Source: DATEOR01 sp046734455 (GTDB taxonomy: Bacteria > Actinomycetota > Thermoleophilia > Gaiellales > Gaiellaceae). From it: DNA of 17,582 bases. Location: NCBI GenBank assembly GCA_046734455.1, contig JBKPRJ010000003.1, forward strand, positions 1 to 17,582, given 5' to 3'. Positions 1 to 6,854 of this stretch are shown piece by piece. The notes below the pieces were generated by a model. The model searched no databases. It was not told where the DNA came from and worked only from the letters and a program-made list of their open reading frames with translations. Numbering within the stretch: position 1 is the first letter of the stretch; every line of letters begins with the position of its first letter. The position numbers and the translations under genes are program-made.

Positions 1-786
1 CGGTGCCTCACGATTGCGACCTCGGATTCGGGCGGCGGCGCCGGGATCCAGGCCGATCTGAAGGCTTTCGCCGCGCTCGGCTGTCACGGCATCAGCGCGA
101 TCGTGGCGCTGACCGCCCAGTCCACGACGGAGGTGCGCTCCGTCCACGAGGCTCCGCCCGAGTTCATCCGCGACGAGCTCGATGTGGTCTTCGCCGACAT
201 CGGCGTGGACGCTGCCAAGACCGGGATGCTCTTCTCGCGCCGGATCATCGAGACAGTCGCAGGCTTCCTCTCGGAGCACCGTGTGCCGCTCGTCGTCGAC
301 CCGGTCATGGTGGCAGCCTCAGGCGCGAAGCTCCTGCAGGACGACGCGGTGGAGATTCTGGTGGGCGCACTCTTGCCGCTCGCGAGCGTCGTCACCCCGA
401 ACCTGCACGAGGCCTGCGCGCTCGCGGGCGTCCCATATTCGGAGGATGCGAACCGGAGTGAGCTGGCCGAGCGGATCCATGCGCTCGGCGCCTCGGCTGT
501 GATCGTGACCGGGGGTCACGGGACCGAGGCAGTCGACTGGCTCTACGACGGAGAGCAGCACGTTCCGATCCCGGTGGAGCGCTACGAGTCGGACGCGACC
601 CACGGGGCCGGCTGCACCCATTCGGCGAGCCTGAGCGCGCTGCTCGCGCGCGGAGAGTCGCTGGAGGAGGCGGCGCGCGGGGCTGCCCGCATTGCGTCAG
701 AGGCCGTGCGCGCCGGCATCGCCGAGATCGGCGCCGGCTCGGGCCCCGTCGACGTCATCGGTCTTGAGGCTGTCCGAAGCAGGTGA
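1..786 (+). CDS. thiD: Hydroxymethylpyrimidine / phosphomethylpyrimidine kinase, 5'-truncated by window edge
   Basis: ThiD phosphorylates HMP and then HMP-phosphate to HMP-pyrophosphate, the pyrimidine half of thiamine, in the cytosol. Reading frame 1 is open from the first base. It begins with a substrate-site motif like TIATSDSGGGAGIQADLK, which lies near the N-terminus in ThiD proteins, so I infer that only about 4-8 residues are missing. Further family signatures are ALTAQSTTEV, KTGML, VDPVMVA, TPNLHEA, TGGHG and, near the C-terminus, THGAGCTHSASLSAL, which holds the anion-hole glycines and the catalytic cysteine (the family usually reads THGTGCT). The visible 261 residues fit the usual length of about 265. 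The gene overlaps the start of thiL by 23 bp, so the two are almost surely cotranscribed; other thiamine genes may lie upstream. ThiD is distinguished from the related PdxK/PdxY by the GGGAGIQADLK and GCTHSA regions. Confidence 0.95.
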   Translation, partial: RCLTIATSDSGGGAGIQADLKAFAALGCHGISAIVALTAQSTTEVRSVHEAPPEFIRDELDVVFADIGVDAAKTGMLFSRRIIETVAGFLSEHRVPLVVDPVMVAASGAKLLQDDAVEILVGALLPLASVVTPNLHEACALAGVPYSEDANRSELAERIHALGASAVIVTGGHGTEAVDWLYDGEQHVPIPVERYESDATHGAGCTHSASLSALLARGESLEEAARGAARIASEAVRAGIAEIGAGSGPVDVIGLEAVRSR

Positions 787-1621
787 ATTCGGGCTCCTGC
801 GGGAGCTCGAGCGGCTCGGGCTCGTCTCCGGCCAGGATGCGGAGGGCGCTTTGCTCGGCGGGGGCCGGGTGGCGACGGTGGATGTTCTCGCCGAGGGCGT
901 CCATTTTCGCCTGGACTGGACGTCGTTCCGCGACCTCGGCTACAAGGCGGCTGCGGTGAACCTCAGCGACCTCGCCGCGATGGGCGCCGCCGCGGAAGGC
1001 CTGCTCGTCGGCCTGGGTGCGCCCGAGCGCGCAGAGGTCGCAGAGGTCGTCGAGCTCTACGAGGGCCTGAACGAGACGGGTGTTCCGGTCGTCGGAGGCG
1101 ACACGACGCGGACGCGGTCCTGGTTCCTGTCGGTGACGGCCTTCGGCACGAGCGAGCGTGTGCCGGGCCGCGCCGGCGCTCGGCCGGGCGACGCGCTCGT
1201 GGTCACCGGCCCGCTCGGCGCTTCGGCAGCCGGTCGCTACGTCCTGGAGCACGGGCTGGACGGCTTCGACGAGCTCGTGGAGGCGCACCGCCGGCCTCCG
1301 CTTCGGCTCGAGGAGGGACGCAGGCTTGCCCGCGTCGCGCACGCGCTGGTCGACCTGAGCGACGGGATCGGCTCCGACGCGGCGCGAATCGCCGAGCGCT
1401 CCGCCTGCATGGTCGTCCTCGACGTCGAGGCAATTCCGCGGACACCCGGGATCGAAGAAGTCGCCGACCTGCCTTTCTGGACGCTGGGCGAGGATTACGA
1501 GCTTCTGGCGGCGTTGGCGCCCGAGGACGCCGAAACGAGCGGCTTCAATGTCGTCGGCCGCGTCGAGGAAGGCTCAGGCGTCGAGCCCGACCTCCCCGGC
1601 TGGGATTCCTTCGTCGCGTAA
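764..1621 (+). CDS. thiL: Thiamine-monophosphate kinase
   Basis: ThiL phosphorylates thiamine monophosphate to the active cofactor thiamine pyrophosphate, the last step of the pathway that ThiD feeds. The family hallmarks appear in order: GEFGLL at residues 7-12, TVDVLAEGVHF at 38-48, DLGYKAAAVNLSDLAAMGA, VVGGDTTR, GARPGDALVVTGPLG, HALVDLSDGIGSDAARIA and LGEDYELLAAL. The product is 285 residues, slightly shorter than the usual 310-330. The start is uncertain. I chose TTG at 764 because it is the only start codon just ahead of the GEFGLL motif. An ATG at 692 would overlap thiD by 95 bp and add an arginine/proline-rich stretch that resembles frame-shifted thiD. No Shine-Dalgarno sequence is visible, so translational coupling to thiD is likely. 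One oddity: the Mg-binding G-x-G-D-D motif expected near residue 23 reads GQDAEGALL, so the acidic pair is not conserved in the usual form. Confidence 0.92.
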   Translation: MRLSEAGEFGLLRELERLGLVSGQDAEGALLGGGRVATVDVLAEGVHFRLDWTSFRDLGYKAAAVNLSDLAAMGAAAEGLLVGLGAPERAEVAEVVELYEGLNETGVPVVGGDTTRTRSWFLSVTAFGTSERVPGRAGARPGDALVVTGPLGASAAGRYVLEHGLDGFDELVEAHRRPPLRLEEGRRLARVAHALVDLSDGIGSDAARIAERSACMVVLDVEAIPRTPGIEEVADLPFWTLGEDYELLAALAPEDAETSGFNVVGRVEEGSGVEPDLPGWDSFVA

Positions 1622-1647
1622 TCCACACAGTCCGTCACGAAAGATGT

Positions 1648-1668
1648 CAAGTAACAGTCTGTTACTTG
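1648..1668. repeat. Perfect 21-bp palindrome, copy A
   Basis: The arm CAAGTAACAG is followed by a single T and then the exact reverse complement of the arm. It lies 27 bp after the thiL stop codon. At about 38% GC it stands out against its surroundings. It could be a binding site for a dimeric regulator (TetR-type operators often have this size and symmetry) or, as RNA, a stem of about 9 bp with a three-base loop at the mRNA 3' end. It has no T-run after it, so it is not a classical intrinsic terminator. Copy B is 123 bp downstream. Confidence 0.85.
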
Positions 1669-1702
1669 CTTGCTTCGGCGCCCTCTGGCGTCGTCGTAGC
1701 CG

Positions 1703-1721
1703 CGTGCCACCGCACGTTTTT
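1703..1721 (+). terminator. Possible weak intrinsic terminator after thiL
   Basis: The stem CGTGC (1703-1707) pairs with GCACG (1712-1716) around the four-base loop CACC and is followed directly by TTTTT (1717-1721) on the + strand. Five base pairs is short for an intrinsic terminator, but a run of five T is unusual in this GC-rich sequence and the position, about 80 bp after the thiL stop, is sensible. Confidence 0.35.
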
Positions 1722-1770
1722 GGGGATCGCCGCCGTCACGAAAGCCGCACGCCTTCCGCGCGTCTCTCGC

Positions 1771-1791
1771 CAAGTAACAGTCTGTTACTAG
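1771..1791. repeat. 21-bp palindrome, copy B (one mismatch in the arms)
   Basis: This site has the same left arm CAAGTAACAG and central T as copy A. The right arm differs at one position (1790, A for T), leaving a perfect 17-bp core, AGTAACAG-T-CTGTTACT, at 1773-1789. It lies 58 bp beyond the trxA stop codon. I saw no third copy of the core elsewhere in the window. Confidence 0.85.
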
Positions 1792-1849
1792 GTGGTTGTT
1801 GCGCTGCGAGCGACGCGGCGCCTTCGCCGTTCGCGAGCTCTAGGAGCGC

Positions 1850-2179
1850 TCAGGCGGCTTTGCCGAGCCAGCGTTCCCACGCCGACTCGTAGTGGCTCTT
1901 GGAGCGGGCGCCGATGACGGTCTCTTGCGGCTCGCCGCGCTCGAAGAGGATGACGGTGGGGATCGAGAGCACGTTGTAGCGGGACTGCGTCTGCAGGTTC
2001 TCGTCCACGTTCATCTTCACGAACTTGACGCGGTCTCCATGTTGCTCGGCCAGGTCGTCGATGATCGGGCTGACCACGCGGCAGGGGCCGCACCACGGCG
2101 CCCAGAAATCGACCACCACGGGCCGGTCGGAGTCGAGAACCTCGGCCTGGAAGTCCGCGTCGGTGACGTCGCCCACCAT
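1850..2179 (-). CDS. trxA: Thioredoxin
   Basis: A small cytosolic dithiol oxidoreductase that reduces protein disulfides and is itself recharged by thioredoxin reductase. The 109-residue product has the complete active site WCGPC (Cys30 and Cys33) inside VVVDFWAPWCGPCRVV, the buried Asp24, the cis-proline loop SIPTVILF and the GARSKSHYESAWERWL C-terminal helix, matching the canonical thioredoxin-1 length. The ATG at 2179 is supported by the family N-terminus and by a TATAGT hexamer six bases upstream. It lies 19 bp downstream of the glycosyltransferase gene on the same strand, so it may be read both from that operon and from its own promoter. Since several thioredoxin paralogues are common in such genomes, the symbol is the family name and not proof of the main copy. 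Confidence 0.95.
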   Translation of the reverse strand: MVGDVTDADFQAEVLDSDRPVVVDFWAPWCGPCRVVSPIIDDLAEQHGDRVKFVKMNVDENLQTQSRYNVLSIPTVILFERGEPQETVIGARSKSHYESAWERWLGKAA

Positions 2180-2185
2180 GTTCGC

Positions 2186-2191
2186 ACTATA
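2186..2191 (-). promoter_or_regulatory. Putative -10 box TATAGT for leaderless trxA transcript
   Basis: TATAGT on the minus strand ends six bases before the trxA ATG, so transcription would start at or next to the A of the start codon. No Shine-Dalgarno sequence is visible. No clear -35 box was found. It lies in the 19-bp gap after the glycosyltransferase gene. Confidence 0.5.
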
Positions 2192-2198
2192 GCCACGG

Positions 2199-2924
2199 CT
2201 ACAGACGATTCCGGGCGCCTCGGAGCCTGAGCTCGGGCACCTTCCACATCGCCTCGAGCACGATTCCGCGCGTCATCTTCGACCCCCCGGAGCGGCGCTC
2301 GGCGAAGACGATCGGAATCTCCTGGACCTCGAAACCGGCCCGCAGCGCGCGATACGTGGTCTCGATCTGGAAGGCGTACCCCTTTGTCCTGATCCGGTCG
2401 AGCGGAAGGGCTTCGAGGGCCTCGCGCCGCCAGCACTTGAAGCCACCGGTCAGGTCGTGGACCCCCACGCCGAGGATCGTGCGCGCATAGAGAGAGCCGA
2501 ACCGGCTGATCGCCTGCCTGCCCTTCCCCCAGTGCTCCGTTCCGCCGCCCTCGACGTAGCGTGAGCCGAGGACGAGGCCGGCATCCTCGCTCGCCGCGAG
2601 GAGCCGCGGCACGTCGGCGGGGTCGTGCGAGAAGTCGGCGTCCATCTGCACGATCCGTTCGGCTCCGTTCTCGAGCGCCCAGCCGAAGCCCGCGAGATAC
2701 GCCGGGCCGAGCCCCTCCTTGCGGGCGCGATGGAGGACGGAGAGGAACGGCAGCTCCCGGCTGAGCCGGTCGGCGAGCTCACCGGTCCCATCGGGCGAGG
2801 AGTCGTCGACGACAAGGATGCGCGCCTCGACGCCGGTTCCTGCGAGCACGTCGCCCAACCGGCGCGCGATGGGCTCGAGGTTCGCACGCTCGTTGTAGGT
2901 CGGGAGGCAGATGACCAGGCGCAC
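2199..2924 (-). CDS. GT2 glycosyltransferase, polyprenol/dolichol-phosphate mannose synthase type
   Basis: Members of this family transfer a sugar, usually mannose from GDP-mannose, to a polyprenyl phosphate at the inner face of the membrane, supplying donors for cell-envelope glycans or protein mannosylation. The 241-residue product shows the whole GT2 fold in order: VICLPTYNERANLEPI at the N-terminus, VVDDSSPDGTG near residue 40, the metal-binding DAD at 95-97 within QMDADFSHDP, GSRYVEGGG, DLTGGFKCWRREAL and the DPM-type C-terminal segment ERRSGGSKMTRGI. There is no C-terminal transmembrane domain, as in the soluble catalytic form of actinobacterial Ppm1. I chose GTG at 2924 because it begins directly at the first beta strand; the open frame extends much further upstream, antisense to polX, but without family similarity. 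It shares an 18-bp promoter gap with polX. Substrate and sugar cannot be read from sequence alone. Confidence 0.88.
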   Translation of the reverse strand: MRLVICLPTYNERANLEPIARRLGDVLAGTGVEARILVVDDSSPDGTGELADRLSRELPFLSVLHRARKEGLGPAYLAGFGWALENGAERIVQMDADFSHDPADVPRLLAASEDAGLVLGSRYVEGGGTEHWGKGRQAISRFGSLYARTILGVGVHDLTGGFKCWRREALEALPLDRIRTKGYAFQIETTYRALRAGFEVQEIPIVFAERRSGGSKMTRGIVLEAMWKVPELRLRGARNRL

Positions 2925-2942
2925 CCGCGTATCATCGCCCGC
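2925..2942. promoter_or_regulatory. 18-bp divergent promoter region (glycosyltransferase / polX)
   Basis: Two GTG start codons face away from each other with only 18 bp between them. On the + strand TATCAT (2930-2935) ends seven bases before the polX GTG. On the - strand GATGAT (2936-2931) ends six bases before the glycosyltransferase GTG. The two hexamers overlap almost completely, so both promoters would be centred on the same AT-rich patch and both mRNAs would be leaderless. The minus-strand hexamer is weaker because its first base is G. Confidence 0.45.
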
Positions 2943-4661
2943 GTGGCGCAGACGCTGCCCTCCAACGCCCAGCTGGCCGAGCAGTTCGAGCTTCTCGCCG
3001 ATCTGCTCGAGCTCGACGGGGCCGACGCATTCCGGCTGAGCGCCTACCGGCGGGCGGCGACGCGTATCCGCGAATCGGCTGTGCCCGTCGCGCAGCTCGC
3101 CCTGGACAAGAAGGCGACGAGGCTGTCGGGGATCGGCGCAACGATCGAGGGGAAGATCGTCGAGTACACGGAAACCGGAGACCTGGCGGCGCTGGCCAAG
3201 CTCCGCGACAAGCTCCCAACTGGCCTCGTCGAGGTCATGCACGTGCCCGGTCTCGGCCCGAAGACCGCGCGCAAGCTCTGGGTCGAGCTGGGTGTGCAGT
3301 CGGCGGACGATCTGCGCGCCGCGGCCGAGCAGGGCCGGCTCGCGGAGGTACAGGGCCTCGGGTCGAAGACGCAGCAGAAGGTGCTCGCCTCGCTCGCCAG
3401 GCCGAAGAAGGCCGTCGAGCAAAAGACCCTGCTCGGGCGGGTTCTTCCCTCCGTGGATCAGGCGGTCGAGGAACTGCGCTCCCACCCGGCCGCGCGCCAG
3501 GTGTCCGAGGCCGGGAGCGTACGCCGCCGGCGTGAGACCGTCCGCGACCTCGACATCATCGCCACCGCCGACGATCCCGCCGCCCTGACCGCCCACTTCG
3601 TCGCGCAGCCCTGGGTCGCCGAGGTCGTCGCACACGGCGGCACGAAGGCGACGGTCGTCTCCCACGACGGCCTTCGCTTCGACCTCCGCGTCGTCCCGCC
3701 GGAGAGCTACGGGAACCTGCTCCAGCACTTCACCGGCTCCAAGGCCCACAACGTCGCCATGCGAGAGGAGGCCGTCACCCGCGGTCTGTCGATCTCCGAG
3801 TACGGCGTCAAGAACACCGAGACCGGCGAGGTCTTCACCGCTGCGACCGAGCAAGAGCTCTACGAGTTCCTGGGCTACGCGTGGATCCCGCCCGAGCTAC
3901 GCGAGAACCGCGGCGAGCTGGCAGCAGCGCGCGACGGCGGGCTCCCCGAGCTCGTTGAGCTGGACGACATCCGCGGCGACCTGCACTCCCACACCACCTG
4001 GTCGGACGGACGCGCCTCGCTGGACGAGATGGCCTCGACAGCCAAGGGGCTCGGCCGCTCGTACCTTGCCGTTTGCGACCACGCACGCCGCCTCCGCGAC
4101 GGCCGCCTCGAGCAGCAGGCGAAGGAGATCGAGGAGGTCGGCGCGCGGACGAAGGGACTCCAGATCCTGCGTGGGATCGAGGTCGACATCCGCGCGGACG
4201 GCTCGCTCGACATGGACGACGACGTGCTGGCCGGGCTCGACTGGGTGATGGCTTCCGTCCACTCGGGCTTCGATCGCACGCGTGAGGAGCTGACGCGCCG
4301 CATCGCGGCCGCGATGGAGAACCCGCACGTCGACTGCATCGGCCATCCGACCGGACGGAAGATCAACCGGCGCGATCCCTACGACGTCGACTTCGAGGCG
4401 CTGCTCGAGAAAGCGATCGACACAGGCACGTTCCTCGAGATCAACTGCCAGCCCGACCGTCTCGACCTCGACGACAACCACGCGCGCGCCGCCGCCGAGG
4501 CCGGGGTCAGGATCGTCGTCTCGACCGATGCGCACCGCACGCACGAGCTCGCGAACATGCGCCTCGGGGTGGCGATGGCGCGGCGGGGGTGGATCGGCCC
4601 CGAGCAGATCGTGAACACCCGACCGTGGCGCGACGTCAAGAAGCTGATGAAAAAGCCGTGA
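2943..4661 (+). CDS. polX: Family X DNA polymerase with C-terminal PHP exonuclease domain
   Basis: Bacterial PolX fills short gaps and processes ends in base-excision and break repair. The PHP domain adds a metal-dependent 3'-5' exonuclease and end-trimming activity. The 572 residues match the B. subtilis enzyme length. Domains in order: an N-terminal 8-kDa helix-hairpin-helix region (SAYRRAATRIRES, LSGIGATIEGKI, VPGLGPKTARKLW, VQGLGSKTQQKV); the palm with GSVRRRRETVRDLDII carrying Asp202 and Asp204 and a third acidic residue Asp247 (LRFDLRVV); the thumb signature HFTGSKAHNVAMR and GLSISEYGV; then the PHP domain with GDLHSHTTWSDG (His348, His350), VCDHARRL, GIEVDI, SVHSGF, CIGHPTGR and STDAH. 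All PHP metal ligands appear present, so the exonuclease should be active. The GTG at 2943 fits the family N-terminus and follows a TATCAT hexamer by seven bases. The stop overlaps the next start (GTGA). Confidence 0.95.
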   Translation: MAQTLPSNAQLAEQFELLADLLELDGADAFRLSAYRRAATRIRESAVPVAQLALDKKATRLSGIGATIEGKIVEYTETGDLAALAKLRDKLPTGLVEVMHVPGLGPKTARKLWVELGVQSADDLRAAAEQGRLAEVQGLGSKTQQKVLASLARPKKAVEQKTLLGRVLPSVDQAVEELRSHPAARQVSEAGSVRRRRETVRDLDIIATADDPAALTAHFVAQPWVAEVVAHGGTKATVVSHDGLRFDLRVVPPESYGNLLQHFTGSKAHNVAMREEAVTRGLSISEYGVKNTETGEVFTAATEQELYEFLGYAWIPPELRENRGELAAARDGGLPELVELDDIRGDLHSHTTWSDGRASLDEMASTAKGLGRSYLAVCDHARRLRDGRLEQQAKEIEEVGARTKGLQILRGIEVDIRADGSLDMDDDVLAGLDWVMASVHSGFDRTREELTRRIAAAMENPHVDCIGHPTGRKINRRDPYDVDFEALLEKAIDTGTFLEINCQPDRLDLDDNHARAAAEAGVRIVVSTDAHRTHELANMRLGVAMARRGWIGPEQIVNTRPWRDVKKLMKKP

Positions 4662-5974
4662 GCGACTTTCGCGGGGACGGCGAAGCGGCGCTCGACTGGG
4701 TCGCCGCATACCTCGACCGGGTCGGGGAGTTGCCGGTGGCGGCTCGCGTCTCGCCGGGCGAGGTGCGCGCGAAGCTCGCGGCCTCTCCACCCGCGCAGGG
4801 CGAGCCGTTCGAGGCCGTCTTGCGCGATCTTGACGAGGCAATCCTCCCCGGGATCACGCACTGGAACCATCCACGCTTCTTCGGCTATTTCGCCAACACG
4901 GGGTCGGAGCCGGGAATCCTCGCCGAGCTCATCATCGCGGCCCTGAACGTGAACGCGATGCTCTGGACGACCTCGCCGGCGGCGACCGAGGTCGAGGAGC
5001 TGGCGCTCGACTGGCTGGCGCAGCTGCTCGGCCTCCCCGAGGGCCTGCACGGCCACATCGACGACACGGCCTCGACCGCGACCATCGTCGCGCTTGCCGC
5101 TGCCCGTGAGCTGCGGCCCGGGGGTCACGTTCTCACCTCGGAGCATGCGAACTTCTCGGTCGAGAAGGCTGCGCGGCTGCTCGGGCTCGAGTGCCGCTTC
5201 GTGCCCGTCGACGACGAGTTCCGGATGCCCGTCGACGCGCTCGCGGAGCAAATCGAAGGCGCCGCAGCCGTCGTCCCGACCGCGGGGACGACCTCGACCA
5301 CTTCCGTCGATCCCGTCCGCGAGATCGCGGCGCTCTGCCGGGACGCGGGCGCCTGGCTCCATCTCGACGCGGCCTATGCGGGCTCGGCCGCGGTGTGCCA
5401 GGAGTTTCGCTGGACGCTCGACGGCGCCGAACTCGCCGACTCCCTCGTAATCAACCCTCATAAATGGTTGGTCACTCCGATGGACTGCTCGTGCTTCTGG
5501 ACCCGCCGACCCGACGTCGTTTTCCGCGCTTTCAGCGCGAGCCCCGAGTACATGCCCGCGCGCGAGGGAACGGTGACCGACCTCAAGGACTACGGGCCGG
5601 CGCTCGGCCGGCGCTTCCGCGGGCTCAAGCTCTGGGCGGTGCTGCGCTGCTATGGCCGCCAGGGGCTGCAGACACTCATTCGCGAGCACGTGCGCCTCGC
5701 CCAGCGCTTCGCCTCGTGGGTCGAGGAGGAGCCGGGCTGGGAGATCGCCGCGCCGCACGCGCTCTCGGTGGTGTGCTTCCGGCGCGAGGGCTCGGACCAG
5801 GAGAACGAGGCGATCCTCGAGCGCGTGAACCGCAGCGGCGAGGCCTTTCTCAGCCAGACGCGCCTGAACGGGCGGCTGGTCCTGCGACTGGCCATCGGCA
5901 ATGCGCGCACGACGGAGGACGACGTGCGCCGCGCGTGGGGTGCGCTTCAGGACGCGGCTAGATCGAGCCGGTGA
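4658..5974 (+). CDS. Group II PLP-dependent decarboxylase (aromatic-L-amino-acid decarboxylase-like)
   Basis: A cytosolic pyridoxal-phosphate enzyme that removes the carboxyl group of an amino acid; the substrate (aromatic amino acid, glutamate or other) cannot be fixed from sequence. The 438-residue product has the conserved N-terminal block THWNHPRFFGYFANTGS, SPAATEVEELALDWL, the segment SEHANFSVEKAARLLG, TAGTTSTTSVDPV, HLDAAYAG with Asp237 that salt-bridges the cofactor pyridine nitrogen, and NPHKWLVTPMDCS with the Schiff-base lysine Lys269. The 32-residue spacing between these two residues equals that of animal aromatic amino acid decarboxylase. The start GTG at 4658 overlaps the polX stop by four bases, which implies translational coupling; no Shine-Dalgarno or -10 hexamer is visible in front. 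The 3' end overlaps the converging metallopeptidase gene by 17 bp. Confidence 0.9.
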   Translation: MSDFRGDGEAALDWVAAYLDRVGELPVAARVSPGEVRAKLAASPPAQGEPFEAVLRDLDEAILPGITHWNHPRFFGYFANTGSEPGILAELIIAALNVNAMLWTTSPAATEVEELALDWLAQLLGLPEGLHGHIDDTASTATIVALAAARELRPGGHVLTSEHANFSVEKAARLLGLECRFVPVDDEFRMPVDALAEQIEGAAAVVPTAGTTSTTSVDPVREIAALCRDAGAWLHLDAAYAGSAAVCQEFRWTLDGAELADSLVINPHKWLVTPMDCSCFWTRRPDVVFRAFSASPEYMPAREGTVTDLKDYGPALGRRFRGLKLWAVLRCYGRQGLQTLIREHVRLAQRFASWVEEEPGWEIAAPHALSVVCFRREGSDQENEAILERVNRSGEAFLSQTRLNGRLVLRLAIGNARTTEDDVRRAWGALQDAARSSR

Positions 5975-6848
5975 ACGTGTCGCACTCGGCGGGCTTGCCC
6001 GTCTCGTAGCCGCGCGAGAACCAGCGGCGCCGCTGCTCCGAGGTGCCGTGCGTGAAGGTCTCGGGGTTCGCCTGGCCCTGCGTCTGCTCCTGGAGGCGGT
6101 CGTCGCCAATTGCGGCAGCGGCGTCGAGGCCCGAGTTGATGTCCTGCTGCGTGAGCTCGACGACGAGGCCGGTCTGCACCGCGTGGGCGGCCCAGACGCC
6201 GGCGTAGCAGTCCGCCTGGAGCTCGGAGCGCACGCCTCGGCTCTCAGGCCCCTGCGTGTCGTTCCCGATCCGGTTCAGCACGCCGAGCTGGTCCTGCACG
6301 TGGTGGCCGTACTCGTGGGCGAGGACGTAGGCCTCGACGAACGGCGTGTCCTCCGCGCCGAACTGCTGGAGCTCGTCGAAGAACCCGAGATCGATGTAGA
6401 CGAGCTTGTCGGCCGGGCAGTAGAAAGGCCCCACCTGCGAGGTGGCGTGGCCGCAGCCGGTGTCGATCGCATCGGTGAAGAAGACGGTGTCCGACGGCTT
6501 GTACTGCTCGCCGCTTGCCGTGAAGACGCCGGTCCAGAACTTCTGCACGCTGTTCACGACGGCGACGATGCGGCAGTCCTCGCGCTGGTTCGCGTCCTCG
6601 CCGGTCTTGCATTCCTCCGAGAGCTGGGAGGGCGCCGAGTCCTCGCCGACGCGCTGGTTGTCGAGAGGGCCGAGCTGGCCGGGCAAGCCTTCTCCTCCGG
6701 AGAGCGCCGAGAAGATGAGGTAGATGACGAGGATGGCGATGCCGATCCCGCCTCCGCCCATGGCGAGCCCGCCGGCCCCGCCTACGCGGCTGCCGCGAAC
6801 ATCCCTGACCTGACCCGGATCGAGCCGGGCACCTCGTCGAAAGCGCAT
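5958..6848 (-). CDS. Neutral zinc metallopeptidase, YpfJ/KPN_02809 family
   Basis: A membrane-anchored putative zinc protease of the family found next to many housekeeping genes and of unknown biological role. The 296-residue product starts with a basic, arginine-rich cytosolic segment MRFRRGARLDPGQVRDVRG and a glycine-rich stretch, then one transmembrane helix (GIGIAILVIYLIFSAL, about residues 33-49). The periplasmic or extracellular catalytic domain carries HEYGH (His178, Glu179, His182) in AYVLAHEYGHHVQDQLG, followed by ELQADCYAGVWA, where the Glu is the likely third zinc ligand, and ends with FTHGTSEQRRRWFSRGYETG, a family signature. ATG at 6848 is chosen because the basic N-terminus is typical and a GATACT hexamer lies six bases upstream. 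The gene sits 38 bp downstream of the trehalose-phosphatase gene, same strand, so it may also be read from there. Confidence 0.92.
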   Translation of the reverse strand: MRFRRGARLDPGQVRDVRGSRVGGAGGLAMGGGGIGIAILVIYLIFSALSGGEGLPGQLGPLDNQRVGEDSAPSQLSEECKTGEDANQREDCRIVAVVNSVQKFWTGVFTASGEQYKPSDTVFFTDAIDTGCGHATSQVGPFYCPADKLVYIDLGFFDELQQFGAEDTPFVEAYVLAHEYGHHVQDQLGVLNRIGNDTQGPESRGVRSELQADCYAGVWAAHAVQTGLVVELTQQDINSGLDAAAAIGDDRLQEQTQGQANPETFTHGTSEQRRRWFSRGYETGKPAECDTFTGSI

Positions 6849-6854
6849 GGAGCC

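Larger units (their letters stand above)
1632..1744 (+). repeat. 12-bp direct repeat CCGTCACGAAAG, two copies (1632-1643 and 1733-1744)
   Basis: The sequence CCGTCACGAAAG occurs exactly at 1632-1643 and again at 1733-1744. Each copy lies shortly upstream of one of the two palindromes, 4 bp before the first and 26 bp before the second. Together with the palindromes this suggests that the intergenic region arose from an old tandem duplication that has since diverged; the remaining sequence of the two halves does not align well by eye. Confidence 0.6.
1622..1849. other. Convergent intergenic region between thiL and trxA
   Basis: These 228 bp separate the stop codons of two genes that face each other, so neither gene needs a promoter here. 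I find no convincing gene: the open frames that cross it on both strands lack family motifs and continue as shadows of thiL or trxA. The region holds two AT-rich palindromes, a 12-bp direct repeat and a small hairpin followed by five T, listed separately. It is by far the longest non-coding stretch in a window where most neighbours overlap or lie within about 60 bp. Confidence 0.8.

Noticed and set aside
692..763. ATG at 692 as the thiL start
   Set aside because: It would add 24 residues of arginine/proline-rich sequence overlapping thiD and no family similarity; the conserved GEFGLL begins just after the TTG at 764.
1648..1791. The two palindromes as a minimal CRISPR array
   Set aside because: Only two copies with 102 bp between them, fully palindromic repeats, no cas genes nearby and no regular spacing.
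1648..1791. The two palindromes as terminal repeats of a small transposable element or as a recombinase site
   Set aside because: No target-site duplication could be seen outside the copies, no transposase or integrase gene is present, and a one-base centre does not fit loxP-, FRT- or dif-like sites. Kept only as a remote alternative.
1548..1892. Possible small gene across the thiL-trxA gap on the + strand
   Set aside because: It starts inside thiL and ends inside trxA, is rich in Ser, Arg and Pro and lacks motifs; no -10 hexamer or ribosome site stands before a start codon.
2925..3854. Long minus-strand open frame continuing upstream of the glycosyltransferase, antisense to polX
   Set aside because: The 310 extra residues are charged, repetitive and match no family, while the polX frame on the other strand has all catalytic motifs. 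GC-rich codon bias keeps such antisense frames open.
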